64,000 nucleotides of DNA, from contig NZ_CH672427.1 of assembly GCF_000153205.1 (NCBI RefSeq), positions 1,057,671-1,121,670 on the forward strand. Reading direction: 5' to 3'. A program made the translations under genes and the position numbers. Position 1 is the first letter of the stretch. The number at the start of each line of letters is the position of its first letter. The notes beneath the pieces are model-generated. The model worked only from the letters and a program-made list of their open reading frames with translations, ran no database searches and had not been told where the DNA came from. Positions 32,534 to 46,034 of the stretch are shown here, in pieces. This DNA comes from Nitrococcus mobilis Nb-231 (GTDB taxonomy: Bacteria > Pseudomonadota > Gammaproteobacteria > Nitrococcales > Nitrococcaceae).

Positions 32534-33756
32534 ATGCTCACGGTCCAGGAAATCAAGAACGCGAAGGCCAGCGACAAGCCGTGGAAGCTCTACGACCGCG
32601 ACGGCCTGTATCTTTTTGTCACCCCAACCGGCGGCAAGCTCTGGCGCGGCAAGTACCGCGTCAACGGCCGCGAGAAGACCCTCAGCCTGGGCCCTTGCCC
32701 CAAGGTCGGCCTCGCCGAGGCCCGCGAGAAGTGGCAGGACGCCCGCAGGCTCGACGACCCCTCCGCGGTCAAACAGGTGGAGAAGCAGGCCTCCGATTCG
32801 ACGACGCCGACCTTCCTCGCCGTCGCCAAGGAGTGGCGCACTCGCCAGACGCCCGGCTGGACCCGCAAGCATGCTTCCCAGGTCTGGCGTTCACTCGAGA
32901 TCGACATCCTGCCGACGCTGGGCCCCCGCCCCATCGACGAGATCCAGCCGCGCGAGATCATGGCCCTGATCGAGGGCATCGAGGACCGTGGCGCCGGCGA
33001 GATCGCGACGCGCGTGCTGCAGCGTGTGCGGGCGGTGTTCTCCCGCGCCGTCGCCCTCGGCTACCGCGAGGCCAATCCGGCGGGCGAGCTCCACAATCAC
33101 CTGAAGCCGCGCAAGAAGGGTCAGCAGACTGCCCTCGCCACCGAGGAGCTGCCGACCTTCCTGCATGCACTCGAGACCTACCAGGGTGACGCGGCAACCC
33201 GGCTCGGACTGCGCCTGCTGATCCTCACCCTGGCCCGCACCAGCGAGGTCCGCGAAGCCAAATGGGCCGAGTTGGACCGGGAGGAAGGCGTGTGGACGGT
33301 CCCCGGGGAACGGATGAAGAACCGCCGCGAGCAACGAGTCCCCCTATCACAGCAGGGCTCGCCACGCTCGAGGAATTGCACAAGGTCTCGAGCCATTCGC
33401 AGTGGCTGATGCCCGGCCGCCTCGAGGACAAGCCGGCGAGCCAGAACACCATGATCTTCGCCGTGTATCGGATGGGCTTCCACAAACGCACCACCGTCCA
33501 CGGCTTCCGCGCCCTCGCCTCGACGATCCTCAACGAGGCCGTCACCGAGGTCGACGGCAAGAAGCACCGTATGTGGTCCGTCGACGCCGTAGAACGCGCG
33601 CTGGCCCACACCGAGCAAAACAAGGTCAAAGGCGCTTACGACCGGGGTGATCGGTTCGAGGAGCGCACGCGGATGATGCAGTGGTGGGCTGATTACCTGG
33701 ACACGATCGCCAAGTCCGCGGCCACGATGGAATTCGAGCACAATGGTAGCCGATGA
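32534..33756 (+). pseudogene. int: P4-type tyrosine integrase, split by a frameshift
   Basis: Site-specific recombinase that would have inserted and excised the island at ssrA. The N-terminal arm-binding domain (DUF4102-like: DRDGLYLFVTPTGGKLWRGK), the core-binding domain and a catalytic domain are present. Catalytic residues can be traced: Arg in LARTSEVREAKW, His/Arg in HGFRALAST, the later His in RALAHTEQNK, and the Tyr in KGAYDRGDRFEER. The first frame is lost near 33350 after RVPLSQQ and the protein continues in the -1 frame with GLATLEELHK. One missing base in a GGG run explains this. It is either a genuine inactivation or a sequencing error. Confidence 0.85.
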
Positions 33757-33883
33757 TCAGTTTCTTCCGCACATTCAGTCGTTTGGAAACCACGACGCAG
33801 GTTGCATTGGTTTTCTGCAGCCATCGCCAGCGATATCAATACCATCCTCACAAGTGAGGTCGCGATAGCACAGGAGACCAACA

Positions 33884-34060
33884 ATGAAACGACTGATTAC
33901 CGACAAGCAACTCAAGGAAAAACTCGGCGGCTGCTCCGACATGACGATCTGGCGCTTGCGGCGTGACGGCAAGCTCCCGAAACCCAGGAAGCTGGGCAGC
34001 CGAAACGTGACGCCCGAAGAAGAGGCCGATGAGGCGATAGCGAAGCTGGTCGGGCTCTGA
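33884..34060 (+). CDS. AlpA-like excisionase/transcriptional regulator
   Basis: Small 58-aa protein with a helix-turn-helix segment, LKEKLGGCSDMTIWRLRRDG, followed by LPKPRKLGSRN, the layout of AlpA/MerR-like phage regulators that control integrase or excise prophages. GGAGA lies 8-12 bases upstream of the ATG. Its position directly after the integrase supports a role in excision control. Confidence 0.75.
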   Translation: MKRLITDKQLKEKLGGCSDMTIWRLRRDGKLPKPRKLGSRNVTPEEEADEAIAKLVGL

Positions 34061-34139
34061 ACTCAGCTCCCTGCTCCCGCGCCAAAACAGCCCACCGCGT
34101 GCGCAATTGGGCAAACCACTGCATGACAAATAGAACGGC

Positions 34140-35922
34140 CTACCAAGCCATCCGCCCGGCAATGCGACGGTAATTCGCTATCGATTTGTCAAGAAAGTCG
34201 GCGCTACCGTTTCCAAAACCGGCCGCCAGCAAGGCGGCCTTCAAGTCGTCGGAGAGGATTTCGGAAAGAATCCGGTCACGGATGGAACTGTGCCAGCCGC
34301 TGCGACCGACCGGCATCCATACCCAGGATTGAGGGTCTTGCCTTCCGAGCATATCGTCCAACTCGGTGATGTCGCTGCTTTCAATATGAACGAGCGAGGC
34401 CAGGATTTCGAACTGCTCTAACAGATGCTCGAAGTGAGCGGTAATGCCCACAAAGCTTTTACTCCATTCCTCGAACAGAGCAACGAGATGATCGCTGAGC
34501 GGCGTCTTGCGCTTTTCAAGCCCTTCAAGATGTTTCCAGTAATCTTTGTCACCGCCTTCCCATGACCAGAGAAACAAGGCTTCGACGATCCGCTTGGGAT
34601 CATGGTGCTCGCGGGAGATGGATGCCGATAGCAGGCGATGAAGCGTCTGCCAGCGTTGAGAACGGAACCAGGCCAAGGCCGTAGGCCGTGAAGATCAGCA
34701 CCACCGGGTAGGTGCGTATATTCAGCCAGACGGTGAGGCCACCGCCGACCTTATCAGCATGAACGCGAATAGCGCTGAGAACATCCACGACCAGCGATAA
34801 TTCGCTGCCGTCACCCCAGCGTCCCAGCACGCCCGCCATGCGGGCAAGCGGCTCGGTCGCCGCCTCGTAGAGCGCGACACGGCGGCAAAACTCATCCTGA
34901 TTCCATCCACCCTGGGCCGCAAACGCGGATGAGTCGATCTGCTCAATGAGACGTTCTGTCTCCTGGCTGAAAAGCTCATCGAGCTGGATTCGGTATTCGG
35001 GCTTGGCAAGATACCGCTTCGTACTGTTGACCAGCAGGTCAACACCAAGCGGATTCTGACGGTGGGTTTGTTCCAGCGTCTGCACTCTTTGCCAAAGCCC
35101 GGTAAAGAAGCTGTCCGCGTCGGTAATTTCGACCAGCCTGGCTCCACGGTGGGTGATAATCTCCCCTGCACCGGTGCCGGGCTTGCCGCGCGCGCCCCAG
35201 TACATGGGATAGCGCCTGTTGGGCGCGCGCAGGAAAGCAGCGCGCAAAGCATGGTCCCACTCGCCGGACCAGCCGCAGACAATCAGGCCGTATTCATCAA
35301 AGATACGATCAAGCAACGCGTCGTACTCTGCCGTATAGCCGCTCAGCTCTTCGTCGGTGTTGAGAATCCGCGCGTCCTTGTAGTCGCCGTGTAGCTTAAG
35401 GATGTAGCAGGCACTATGCGCGAGAGGCTCCGCACCTTTGAGGGCATCGACCGAAGCAACGATGGTCGGCTCAACGCCGTGCTCGCGCAGGGCGTTCTCC
35501 ATCAGGCGATCGAAGTTGGTCGTGACAATCACCCTGACGTAGCCTGCGCGCACCAGATCGGCCAGCGCCTCATGGGCAGGGGTGGGGACCTTTTTCCATT
35601 CCTCCCGGTCCTGGTCGGTCGGCTCGATGTAGCTGTGCAAGATCGAGCGCCGCTCATCGGGTGAGGAGGCGAGCTCTTCGAGCAGGGCTGAATAGCTGGG
35701 TTCGTGTCCAGTCTCTTCCCGGTACCACTTCGCCCAGTCGGGCTGCGCCTCTACGCCCTGGGCGAGCGCCACCCGGCGGATGAGATCGAGCGTGATCTCC
35801 CAGCCGGTGGGAATCTCCGCCGAGCGGGACAGCCCCGAACCGAGCAGGACAGCAAAGACGCCCGGATTTTCGTAAAGAGCAAACGCGAGCTGCGTATGCT
35901 GGTCCTTCGCAAGAATGCTCAT
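34140..35922 (-). pseudogene. SIR2-domain NADase-type defence protein, frameshifted
   Basis: N-terminal SIR2-like domain (residues about 20-230) with the NAD pocket LLGSGLSRSAEIPTGWE, catalytic-region Asn in VIVTTNFDRLMENAL, His in YILKLHGDYKD, and LIVCGWSGEWD. In phage defence such domains deplete NAD+. The first frame ends at 34600. The natural continuation, AWFRSQRWQTLHRLLSAS, lies in another frame from about 34676. A single extra G near 34677 (GGCCTTGGCCTGG) explains it; without it the protein would be about 593 aa. It starts 9 bp after the hsdR stop, as last gene of the defence operon. No recognised C-terminal domain was found. Confidence 0.8.
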
Positions 35923-35931
35923 GACAGCGCC

Positions 35932-38900
35932 CTATGCTGCCCACAATTCCGAAAGAACTTCCGCTTGCTGCAAAACGGTCTGCACCGCAGCCTCTTGCAG
36001 ATCGGGCGGATAACCGTATTTGCGAAGAATGCGCTTGACCAGAACGCGCATACGGGCACGCGCAGAATCGCGGTGCGCCCAGTCAACGGATACGTTCCCG
36101 CGAACATTGGTGAGAAGTTCATGGGCGATGACGCGCAGCTTCTCGTCCCCCATGACTTCAACCGCGCTTTCGTTCTCGGCCAGCGCATCATAGAAGGCGA
36201 TCTCTTCCTGGGAGAGACCTTCTTCTTCCCCGCGCTGCCGCGCCGCCCGAATGTCTCTGGCAAGCTCGATCAGCTCCTGAATAACCTGTGCCGTGGTGAT
36301 GGCATTGTTGTGGTAGCGGGCAATCGCATCCTCAAGACGCTCGGAAAATGCTCTGGTCTGGACCACATTGGTCTTGCCATGGGAGCGGATCTCTCCGTTG
36401 AGCAGCTTGCGCAGCGCTTCCATGGCAAGGTTCTTCTTCTCCATGCCCTGCACTTCGGTAAGGAATTCGTCCGAGAGGATCGAGATGTCCGGCGTCTTGA
36501 CGCCTGCTGCTTCAAGAATGTCCACGATCTCAGTCGAGACCACGGCGCGACTGACGATCTGCTGCACGGCCAAATCGCGTTCAGCCGTGCTTTTCCCTTT
36601 GCCCGGAACGCTCTTGGCAAGCGCTGCCCGGATGGTCTGGAAGAACCCGACCTCGTCGCGGATTTCACGGGCTTCGTCGCTAGCACTGGTCAGCGCGAAG
36701 GCTTTCGAGAGCGCCAATACGGCGTCGTTGAATCGCCGGTTCGCGCGCTTCTTGCCTTCCTCGGTAGTTTCTTTCGCAGCGCCTTGTTGCTGCATATCGA
36801 GTACCCACTCGATGGCTTCGGCCATAACAGCAAGACGCTCCTGAGCCGTGCCGGTTAAGCCTCGCATGTAATCGAAGCCATAGAACATGTCCCGCACGAT
36901 CTCGTACTTTTCGAGCATGACGCCGACGGCCTGGGCCTCGTCGATACCGGCATGCTTGCGGTCGTCCTTTGAATACTGCCCCAAGGCACTCTTGAGGTTC
37001 TGGGCGATACCGATGTAATCGACCACGAGCCCGGCGGGCTTGTCCCTGAACACGCGGTTGACCCGCGCGATGGCCTGCATGAGCCCGTGCCCCTGCATCG
37101 GCTTGTCGATATACATGGTGTGCATGCAGGGCGCATCGAACCCAGTGAGCCACATATCTCGGACTATGACGAGCTTCAGCTCGTCGTCGGGGTCCTTCGC
37201 CCTTTTGGCGAGTAGGTCGCGCCGGGCCTTGCCGCCGATATGCGGCTGCCATGGCTGCGGATCGGACGCCGATCCCGTCATAACGATTTTGACGATACCT
37301 TTCTCGTCATCATCGCTATGCCAGTCCGGGCGGAGCTTGACGATCTCGTCATAGAGCGCCACGCAAATCCGGCGGCTCATGCAAACGATCATTGCCTTAC
37401 CGTCCATAGCCGCAACACGGTCCTCAAAATGCTGCACCAGATCCTCGGCCACCATGCTCAGTCGCTCCTTGGAGCCGACTACCGCCTCGATGGTGCTCCA
37501 TTTGCGCTTGAGCTTTTCCTGCTCATCCTGCGCTTCATCCTCGGTCAGCTCGGCGATTTCATCATCAATGAGCGCCCGCTCTTCGTCGTTCAGCTCGATG
37601 CGAGCCAACCGGCTTTCGTAATAGATCGGAACAGTCGCGCCATCCTCGACGGCCCGATTAATGTCATATACGTCGATGTACTCGCCGAAAACCGCCGGGG
37701 TGTTCACGTCCTCTTTCTCGATCGGCGTACCGGTGAAGCCAATGAACGAGGCGTTCGGCAAGGCGTCCCGCAGATACTTGGCGAAGCCGTAAGAGATTTC
37801 GCCCGTCTTGCGCTCGACCTTGGCTTTGAAACCGTACTGGCTCCGGTGAGCCTCATCGGCAATGACAATGACGTTCCGCCGGTCGCTGAGCGCCTGGTAC
37901 TCGCTCTCCCCTGAAGTTGGCGAGAACTTCTGTATAGTCGTGAAGACGACACCACCGGAGGGGCGCGTCAGAACCTTCTGGAGGTCTTCGCGGCTTTCTG
38001 CCTGCTGCGGCGTCTGCCGCAGCAAATCTTTGCACATACTAAACGTGCCGAAGAGCTGGTCGTCGAGATCGTTTCGGTCGGTGATGATCACAAGCGTCGG
38101 GTTTTCCATCGCCGGATGGGCGATGATCTGCCCGGCGTAGAATGCCATGAGCAGGCTCTTGCCAGAGCCCTGTGTATGCCAGATGACGCCGATACGGCGA
38201 TCTCCTCTTTCCTGCGATGCGACCGACGGCAGTCCATAATCCGCCGGGTCTTCGGCCACTTCTCCAGTCACAACCGGCATGGCGCGTACTGTGGAGGCCA
38301 CGGCGCGGCGCACCGCATGGAACTGGTGATAACCGGCCATGATCTTGACGAGACCAGCCCCCGTGTCGCCAAAAACCGTGAAGTCGCGAATCATTAAGAG
38401 AAAGCGGCCCTTCTCGAATACTCCTTTTATGACCGTACCTAACTCGGGCGATCCTTTCGGGGCGATCTTCGAGCCATCGACCGTCCGCCACGGCATGAAC
38501 CGCTCGATATCCGCCGTCAGGGAGCCGACACGGGCATGAAGCCCGTCGGACGTGACCAACAATGCATTGGTCCGGAACAGCGTAGGTATCTGGCTCTTGT
38601 AGGTCTGGAGCTGGTTGAACGCGCCTTCCAACGTCGCGTTCTCATCGCCGGGATTCTTGAGCTCGATGACGGCTAGCGGTAGACCATTCACGAAGATCAC
38701 GACATCCGGGCGGCGGTTGTTCTGGTGCTCAATGACCGTGTACTGATTGAGCGCCAGCCAGTCATTGTTTTCCGGGTTGTCGAAGTCGATCAGCCAGGCC
38801 TTATCACCGCCAACGGTACCGTCTCCCCGCGTGATCTCGACATCAAGCCCGTCCACGAGGACGCGATGCAGCCGTCGGTTCTCCTCCACGAGAGACGGCG

Positions 38901-39135
38901 TTTCGGTCTGCTGTATCTTCTTGATGGCCTCATCACGTGTATCCGTCGGAAGGTGCGGGTTGAGCGACTCAAGAGCCGAACGAAGCCGATCCACAAGAAC
39001 CACGTCACCATAGCTGGCCCGCTCCGGGCTCGCCCCGTCCGGGCCAATGTCGGGGCCATGCCCAACGCTGTAGCCGAGTTCTTCCAGCCAGGAAAGGGCG
39101 GCATCCTCAACGTGGCTTTCAGCGAATTTCGGCAA
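35932..39135 (-). CDS. hsdR: Type I restriction enzyme, R (endonuclease/translocase) subunit
   Basis: 1067-aa DNA translocase and nuclease. The N-terminal PD-(D/E)XK nuclease has [20 protein letters not shown] (residues about 140-160). The motor has Walker [20 protein letters not shown] box [13 protein letters not shown], and the late helicase segment [17 protein letters not shown] chose a TTG start at 39135, three bases after the helicase stop, because GGGAGGGAGT precedes it and [14 protein letters not shown] is the usual HsdR N terminus. The frame is open to 39168. It is separated from hsdS by two inserted genes. Confidence 0.94.
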   Translation of the reverse strand: MPKFAESHVEDAALSWLEELGYSVGHGPDIGPDGASPERASYGDVVLVDRLRSALESLNPHLPTDTRDEAIKKIQQTETPSLVEENRRLHRVLVDGLDVEITRGDGTVGGDKAWLIDFDNPENNDWLALNQYTVIEHQNNRRPDVVIFVNGLPLAVIELKNPGDENATLEGAFNQLQTYKSQIPTLFRTNALLVTSDGLHARVGSLTADIERFMPWRTVDGSKIAPKGSPELGTVIKGVFEKGRFLLMIRDFTVFGDTGAGLVKIMAGYHQFHAVRRAVASTVRAMPVVTGEVAEDPADYGLPSVASQERGDRRIGVIWHTQGSGKSLLMAFYAGQIIAHPAMENPTLVIITDRNDLDDQLFGTFSMCKDLLRQTPQQAESREDLQKVLTRPSGGVVFTTIQKFSPTSGESEYQALSDRRNVIVIADEAHRSQYGFKAKVERKTGEISYGFAKYLRDALPNASFIGFTGTPIEKEDVNTPAVFGEYIDVYDINRAVEDGATVPIYYESRLARIELNDEERALIDDEIAELTEDEAQDEQEKLKRKWSTIEAVVGSKERLSMVAEDLVQHFEDRVAAMDGKAMIVCMSRRICVALYDEIVKLRPDWHSDDDEKGIVKIVMTGSASDPQPWQPHIGGKARRDLLAKRAKDPDDELKLVIVRDMWLTGFDAPCMHTMYIDKPMQGHGLMQAIARVNRVFRDKPAGLVVDYIGIAQNLKSALGQYSKDDRKHAGIDEAQAVGVMLEKYEIVRDMFYGFDYMRGLTGTAQERLAVMAEAIEWVLDMQQQGAAKETTEEGKKRANRRFNDAVLALSKAFALTSASDEAREIRDEVGFFQTIRAALAKSVPGKGKSTAERDLAVQQIVSRAVVSTEIVDILEAAGVKTPDISILSDEFLTEVQGMEKKNLAMEALRKLLNGEIRSHGKTNVVQTRAFSERLEDAIARYHNNAITTAQVIQELIELARDIRAARQRGEEEGLSQEEIAFYDALAENESAVEVMGDEKLRVIAHELLTNVRGNVSVDWAHRDSARARMRVLVKRILRKYGYPPDLQEAAVQTVLQQAEVLSELWAA

Positions 39136-39137
39136 GG

Positions 39138-42100
39138 TCAGACTCCCTCCCCGGACAGGACTTCCCAAATTTTGCGGTATCCCGCACCGCTCAGGAGCGC
39201 GTCGGCAGGCCTTGCACGGTTCCAGTCTCTCGGTGACATCGCTTTCAAGAAGCTGCGCGCCTTGCCGACGGAATAACGGCTTTCATCATCACCGAAGGCC
39301 TCTTTGTAGAGCGATCCGAGCTCTTCTGCCGCACTGCGCGGCGCGGCGTTCATTCGCATCAGGACGGCGTCCTCTGTGCGGACACCGTGATAGATCATCG
39401 CTGGCAAGGCGTTGATCCTTCGGCGCTCGGCTTCACTCATGCCTTCGAAGTCCATCCCCGAGACGCGGCTCAGAGCCGATACTCCCCATGTTCCGTTGTT
39501 GACAATGGCCCGGTAGATCGCCTTGCACGCATCAGTGAAGGCTTCGGTTTCCGACCGGTCGGCATCGTGGGAGAAATAGGTTTTCGCGATGTCATCCAGC
39601 CGCACACCGTTGACCCAATCTCGGGTGATATTGGAAAGATGCGAGTTGTCGAAGCCATCGCCGCCAATCTCTTCAAGCTGCTGCTTTAATTGCGGAACCT
39701 TGAGCATGACGCCGAACAGATCAGCCATGCGCCCGGCATCTCCAAACAGGCTATCTGGTGCCCAGTCATCCGGCCTCAACTGCTCTTCCAGGTTCCGCAT
39801 TCCGGCCATGGCCTTCTGAACGCCTTCCGGCGAAAACCCGGTCGAATCCGCCAGCTCTGCGGCTCCCGGCATTTCGGCCAACCTTCGCGCATAGCTCTTC
39901 GTCGCGTTCAGCAGGGCGTCGGCCTTGTCCCGCTGTGCCGGATCATTGCGGAGGGTCGTATATCCGTAGGTCTGGCGCAGAAGCTGTTCGGATTCCGCAA
40001 GCACCGCGTCGAGGTTCTTCTTCTCCGCCCAGAGGTGGGCGACATAGCAACGGAAATCCTCCCACTGGTCCTGCCAGAGAACAGCATCGAGATTGTTGAG
40101 CTGTCCCTGGGCAGCGAGTTCGTCCAAAAGCGCCACAAGGCGGGATGCCAGAGCGCCGGTATTGCGACGAACGAAGTCAATAATTGCGTCGCGGTCTTTG
40201 CCTTCCGCCAGGCCCACAACACCGACGCTATCGTGCCCGATGCGTCCGGCGCGTCCGGCAAGGTTCCAAAATTCCCTAGCCGACATTTCGACCGAACGCC
40301 GCCCCTGCGGCACGAAGCGAGAGGCCAGAAATATCGACGATACGGGGAAGTTAATTCCCTGCGTAATAGTCGAGGTCGCGCACAAGACGCGAAGATGGCC
40401 GGACTCCGCGAGCCATTCCATGAGCGTTCGGGTTTCATCGGAAAGACCTGCATGGTGGACACCGACACCATGATCGAGCATGCCGATCAGTTCGAAACCC
40501 GGACTAACCTCTGTTTTGAGAAAATCCTGAACCAACCGCACATCGCCGGGCACAACATCAAACTCCGGCACACTCTGCGCCGCATGACGAGCCATGGTCC
40601 AGACGGTGTTGATGTTATTGGCAACACCGATGCTCGTACCGCGTGCGGACATGACGGAGGCCATGGCGGCTGTCTGCAAACCGAAACCTTTCTGCTGCCC
40701 TTTTTCGAGCACCTTGCTCTTCGGCACGTCGATAGGCCTGCAATCCCCCGCGCGATGCGTGCCACGCAATTTCATGGCTCTTTCGGTGACGGCCAAGGTC
40801 TCGTAGTCGAGCCGCCATCCGGCGCGCTCGCTGTCATCAGCAATAGCCCGGTAGAGACCGACTATCCGTTCGTTCGGTTTCCAGGCCGTTGTGCTGAAAC
40901 TGATCGCCTTACCGGCATCTATGTCCTGCGCAAGCCAGCGCGCCACGGTCTCGCTGCTATCGACATAGGGCATCAGCAGCAGGAAGTTGGCTTGCGGACA
41001 ATCACGCTTGATCGTCGCAAGGAGAAATTCGATCCGAAGGCCCCTGGCCTCGGTTTCCAGATTGTGCGCTTCGTCCATCACGACGAGAGCAAGCGGGCGC
41101 GGCACATTCTTGTTGCGAATGACGAAGGAAAGCTTCTCGGGTGTTGCAACGAGCACATCGAAAGGCCGTTCCTGATCGGTCAGCAGTTCTTCCTCAAAGG
41201 CGTCCACGTCAATCGCGCCACTGAGTTGTTCGACCCTTAACCCGATGGGCTCGAAATCCCGGCGAAGGCGCCGTGTAATCTGAGCCGTCAGCGCTCTTGT
41301 CGGCGCGACATACGCAACCCAGCCCTTGTCGGCATCGAACTGGTTAAGGGCCTGAAGAATCCGAAACTGTGCCAGCAGTGTCTTGCCGCCGGATGTCGGC
41401 ATGTCGATCACGATTGCTGTCTTGGCCTGATCGAGGAGTCCTTGCTCTAGCAGCGCCGCGCGCTGCGGAGGCAAAAGCTCGAACATGGCCTGATGCTCTC
41501 GTTTGGTTAGTGTCTTGACGAAGTCGGACACGCGGGAATTGACGGTTCGCGTTCCCCACCACAGGGAATTCGTAACCATGATGCGGACAGCGGCATGAAG
41601 CCAGCGAAGAATGACTTCATGCTGAGCGTCGCCTGATGCGGTCGCCGCCTTGATGCCGGACTCAAAATGCTTGTCGAGATCACCGAAGATGGTCTGCGAC
41701 TGTCCTTGGAGCATGTACTCCGCGAGGACCTCAGTGCCTTTGGCCCAGTGATAGAGAGCAATCAGGCGCAACGCGACTGCGCGATCTTCGGCGGCAGACC
41801 CGTTAGCCAGCCGCGCCGCTTCATGTGACTTCTGGTCCTCACGCAATCCGGCAATGATCTCTCGGATGCGATCCAGATCGTCCCAGCCATCTTTTCGGAA
41901 CAGACGGACCCAGCAATCGAACAGTCGGTACAGGAGCCGTCGGTCCCATGGCGCATCGGCAACGGTGGGCACGGCAACACCAGCAGTGTTTTCCTTAAAC
42001 CAGCGCCGCAGGTCGGACCAGCGGTCCCCACAATAGGCAAGCGCCGAAAGCTGCAAGACGTGGAAGATACGTTCATACGTACTTTCGGGTATCTCCACCA

Positions 42101-42410
42101 ATCGACGAATATCGAAGGCATGGTGGGAAGCTGCAGTCGCCTGGTCCCTCAGTGCGTCGTCACCACCAGCCGGACGACTCAGGGCGTCGAGACCTTCGAT
42201 AGCAGCCATCTCATATGCAAGAGCGACACGGTCGAGCAACGGCTCGTCGGATTCAGCCTCAGCGAACGCGAAATCAATCTGACGACCAACGGCCCGCTGT
42301 ACCAACCGTTCATTGACCAACTCTGAGGCGCGGACGCGCTCTTCTTCACCGATGGCACTTAGCGCCCAGTGGGACTGGAGGACTTCAATAGCGGTAGCGG
42401 TGAGCGTCAT
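39138..42410 (-). CDS. HamB-like (Hachiman/AbpB-type) DEAD/DEAH helicase
   Basis: 1090-aa superfamily 2 helicase. Residues 1-300 are a helical N-terminal region with no recognised domain. Walker A is [20 protein letters not shown] near 335-350, with motif Ia [16 protein letters not shown] box [13 protein letters not shown] near 443, and the Ski2-like C-terminal motifs [28 protein letters not shown] and [14 protein letters not shown]. It follows a putative GEVK nuclease gene through an ATGA overlap, matching the HamA-HamB and AbpA-AbpB layouts. Helicase identity is certain; assignment to Hachiman rests on motif style and partner. Confidence 0.75.
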   Translation of the reverse strand: MTLTATAIEVLQSHWALSAIGEEERVRASELVNERLVQRAVGRQIDFAFAEAESDEPLLDRVALAYEMAAIEGLDALSRPAGGDDALRDQATAASHHAFDIRRLVEIPESTYERIFHVLQLSALAYCGDRWSDLRRWFKENTAGVAVPTVADAPWDRRLLYRLFDCWVRLFRKDGWDDLDRIREIIAGLREDQKSHEAARLANGSAAEDRAVALRLIALYHWAKGTEVLAEYMLQGQSQTIFGDLDKHFESGIKAATASGDAQHEVILRWLHAAVRIMVTNSLWWGTRTVNSRVSDFVKTLTKREHQAMFELLPPQRAALLEQGLLDQAKTAIVIDMPTSGGKTLLAQFRILQALNQFDADKGWVAYVAPTRALTAQITRRLRRDFEPIGLRVEQLSGAIDVDAFEEELLTDQERPFDVLVATPEKLSFVIRNKNVPRPLALVVMDEAHNLETEARGLRIEFLLATIKRDCPQANFLLLMPYVDSSETVARWLAQDIDAGKAISFSTTAWKPNERIVGLYRAIADDSERAGWRLDYETLAVTERAMKLRGTHRAGDCRPIDVPKSKVLEKGQQKGFGLQTAAMASVMSARGTSIGVANNINTVWTMARHAAQSVPEFDVVPGDVRLVQDFLKTEVSPGFELIGMLDHGVGVHHAGLSDETRTLMEWLAESGHLRVLCATSTITQGINFPVSSIFLASRFVPQGRRSVEMSAREFWNLAGRAGRIGHDSVGVVGLAEGKDRDAIIDFVRRNTGALASRLVALLDELAAQGQLNNLDAVLWQDQWEDFRCYVAHLWAEKKNLDAVLAESEQLLRQTYGYTTLRNDPAQRDKADALLNATKSYARRLAEMPGAAELADSTGFSPEGVQKAMAGMRNLEEQLRPDDWAPDSLFGDAGRMADLFGVMLKVPQLKQQLEEIGGDGFDNSHLSNITRDWVNGVRLDDIAKTYFSHDADRSETEAFTDACKAIYRAIVNNGTWGVSALSRVSGMDFEGMSEAERRRINALPAMIYHGVRTEDAVLMRMNAAPRSAAEELGSLYKEAFGDDESRYSVGKARSFLKAMSPRDWNRARPADALLSGAGYRKIWEVLSGEGV

Positions 42411-43204
42411 GCGCAGCCTCCCGCCCGTGTGGCCAAGGCCTTCGATGCCAGGTTACCGATAACCCCTACCGGTAAATAAAGGGCGAGCAACTCTATCTCG
42501 GTGCCCGCAGGGCAGTTATCGCCGAGCTTCTCTACCCGCACACGAACGTCGTCCTCATGCGGAGTAACGTCACGCACGAGAACACCGAAGAGCTGCACAT
42601 CGGACGTGTTCTCAAGATAGCGCTTAGTTGCCGCCTTGAAGCGATCGAGCCAAGGCGAATTCTTGGCGCGATGGCCAAGGTATTTGAACAGGTCGCGCCT
42701 AATCTCGACTTTGTCCCGAAGCTCTTCGAGCTGCTGTTTCAGACCGGTCCGGCCATACATAGCACCAGGTGGATGCTTGGCTTCTCCCGATGTCTTAACT
42801 TCGCCAAAGGCGAAGCGGTCACCTTTCGCATCTTGTTGAATCCCTACCAGATCGGCTCCGGGCAAACTCGATCCGCTCTTGCGCTCGTCACGACCATCCG
42901 GCCAGGGAAACAGGCAATCCCTGTGCTCAGTCAGATAGGCTTCGGCAATGGCTTCGCCAACACGCCAGTCCTCAATGTCGTCGGGATCGGCGAGGGCTTC
43001 TGCGAGCTGCTCCTGCGCAAACTCCGTTTCCGCGACACCAGCGAGAAGCTCCTCAATGTCCGCTTTGCCCTGATCGTCAAAGACGAGCCTAGAAACCTGA
43101 CCGCCTATGGCCTCGTCAAGCTCGCCTTCCGTCCAAGTGCGACCTCCCCCTTTACAGGGCGGCGCGCCAAGGTTGTAGCATTCCTCTCCCAGAGCGACCG
43201 TCAT
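42407..43204 (-). CDS. HamA-like (DUF1837-type) predicted nuclease
   Basis: 265-aa protein with a PD-(D/E)XK-like signature: Asp118 in SLPGADLVGIQQ and Glu135/Lys137 in DRFAFGEVKTSGE. The placing of E and K and the pairing with a large Ski2-like helicase resemble HamA of Hachiman. In that system the helicase senses damaged or invading DNA and releases the nuclease. The N-terminal 80 residues are acidic. It overlaps both hsdS and the helicase gene by ATGA. It could instead be another restriction-associated nuclease family; a DUF1837 profile match would settle it. Confidence 0.55.
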   Translation of the reverse strand: MTVALGEECYNLGAPPCKGGGRTWTEGELDEAIGGQVSRLVFDDQGKADIEELLAGVAETEFAQEQLAEALADPDDIEDWRVGEAIAEAYLTEHRDCLFPWPDGRDERKSGSSLPGADLVGIQQDAKGDRFAFGEVKTSGEAKHPPGAMYGRTGLKQQLEELRDKVEIRRDLFKYLGHRAKNSPWLDRFKAATKRYLENTSDVQLFGVLVRDVTPHEDDVRVRVEKLGDNCPAGTEIELLALYLPVGVIGNLASKALATRAGGCA

Positions 43205-44462
43205 GCAACGGCCTCCACAGCTTTCTCAGCATCGCGTAGGCGGATCTCGCCGGTCAGTAACTTTGGAAGAAGGAGGTCTCTAGTCCGTGCAAGGGTGCGG
43301 GACTCGAGGGCGTTCGCAATTATTCCGCCCATCATCGGATCGATTAAGTCACCTAGAGCCTTCCAAAGGCGACTGTCACTGGGTGCAACAATAGGGTACT
43401 GACGCAAAGCCTCCGCATTAACGCGCTGTCGGCCCGAGGTTCCTGTCATGCTCCGTTCGGCATGAGCACGGAACCCCGGGTCGCGGGCCAGAACATAACT
43501 GGCGGGCAGCGGCAAAGGTGGGCGCGACCGGATTACGATGAACTCTGTCGATCCCGCACCTATCACTTCATCCCCGAGACCGAAGACATATGCTGTCTTT
43601 CCGTTTTCGAGACACGGTGTAATTCGTGCAAAGAGTGTGTCTCCGTCCCTAAACTTCGAACCGGATTTGTATTCTCGGATAGAAGGTGCGTCTGGCACTG
43701 GGCCGATCGTCGGAAGGGCCGCCATGTCCAGATATGGCGCTTCAGAGCCCTTCCTCAGCGATTCGCGTCGATTGAACTCGAACAGGTCGCTTGCTGGGCG
43801 GACTAGCCATCTGGCTGGCTTATGTTCACCGTCCAGGGTACCCGCGAACAGGTCCCAGACATCAGGAGCGAGATAGGGGGCGCGACCTTCAGCTTTGGCG
43901 CGTGTAGGACCGAAATCGATGAACCAGTCCTTGAAAATCGCCCGCGCCATCGCCTCCAGCGTCTCGTTCATCCGCCGGTTCAGCTCAATCTTGTCATCCA
44001 GCACTCCAAGAGTCGCTCCTATGCTCTCCCGAAGCTCACCATCAAGATCTGCGACATCGAAATTTGTAAGGGACTGCCAGTTCACACGTTGGCGACCAGA
44101 TGTTCCCGTCATTTGTTGAATAGCAAATTTGCGAAATTCTGGAAGGCGAGAAAGGTAATACACGAACTGCTCGTCGGACCTTTCGCGAGCTCGCATCACG
44201 ATGAACTCGGTCGAGCCGTGTCCTACGCCATCGCCGGGGAGGCCCCTGACCTGTCCGCCTTTCCCGTTCTCAAGACAGGGAGTAATCTTTGCCAAGAGCG
44301 TGTCACCGTTTCGAAATTTGCTACCAGAGCCCCCTGCGACCCGATATTGGAAAGTCGGTATGTCTCGCTCAGAAATTGGCAAGGCCGCCATTTCAATGAA
44401 TGGTAATTCTTTACCTTTCTCGAGCGGCGTCGTGGGATTGAATGCAACTATTTCAGTGACCT

Positions 44463-44466
<4 letters not shown>
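43201..44466 (-). CDS. hsdS: Type I restriction enzyme, S (specificity) subunit
   Basis: 421-aa DNA-recognition subunit with two target-recognition domains separated by helical spacers (first spacer about 155-185, [20 protein letters not shown]; second near 375-405). The two domains are strikingly alike: [20 protein letters not shown] and [30 protein letters not shown] and [22 protein letters not shown] and [12 protein letters not shown]. It overlaps hsdM (upstream) and the HamA-like gene (downstream) by ATGA. Confidence 0.94.
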
Positions 44467-46031
<1,565 letters not shown>

Positions 46032-46034
46032 TGG

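Noticed and set aside
35704-36858. 384-aa plus-strand open frame
   Set aside because: Antisense to hsdR and the SIR2 gene; no recognisable domain or ribosome-binding site.
39690-41240. 516-aa plus-strand open frame
   Set aside because: It is antisense to the HamB-like helicase, has no motifs, and long antisense frames are common in GC-rich DNA.
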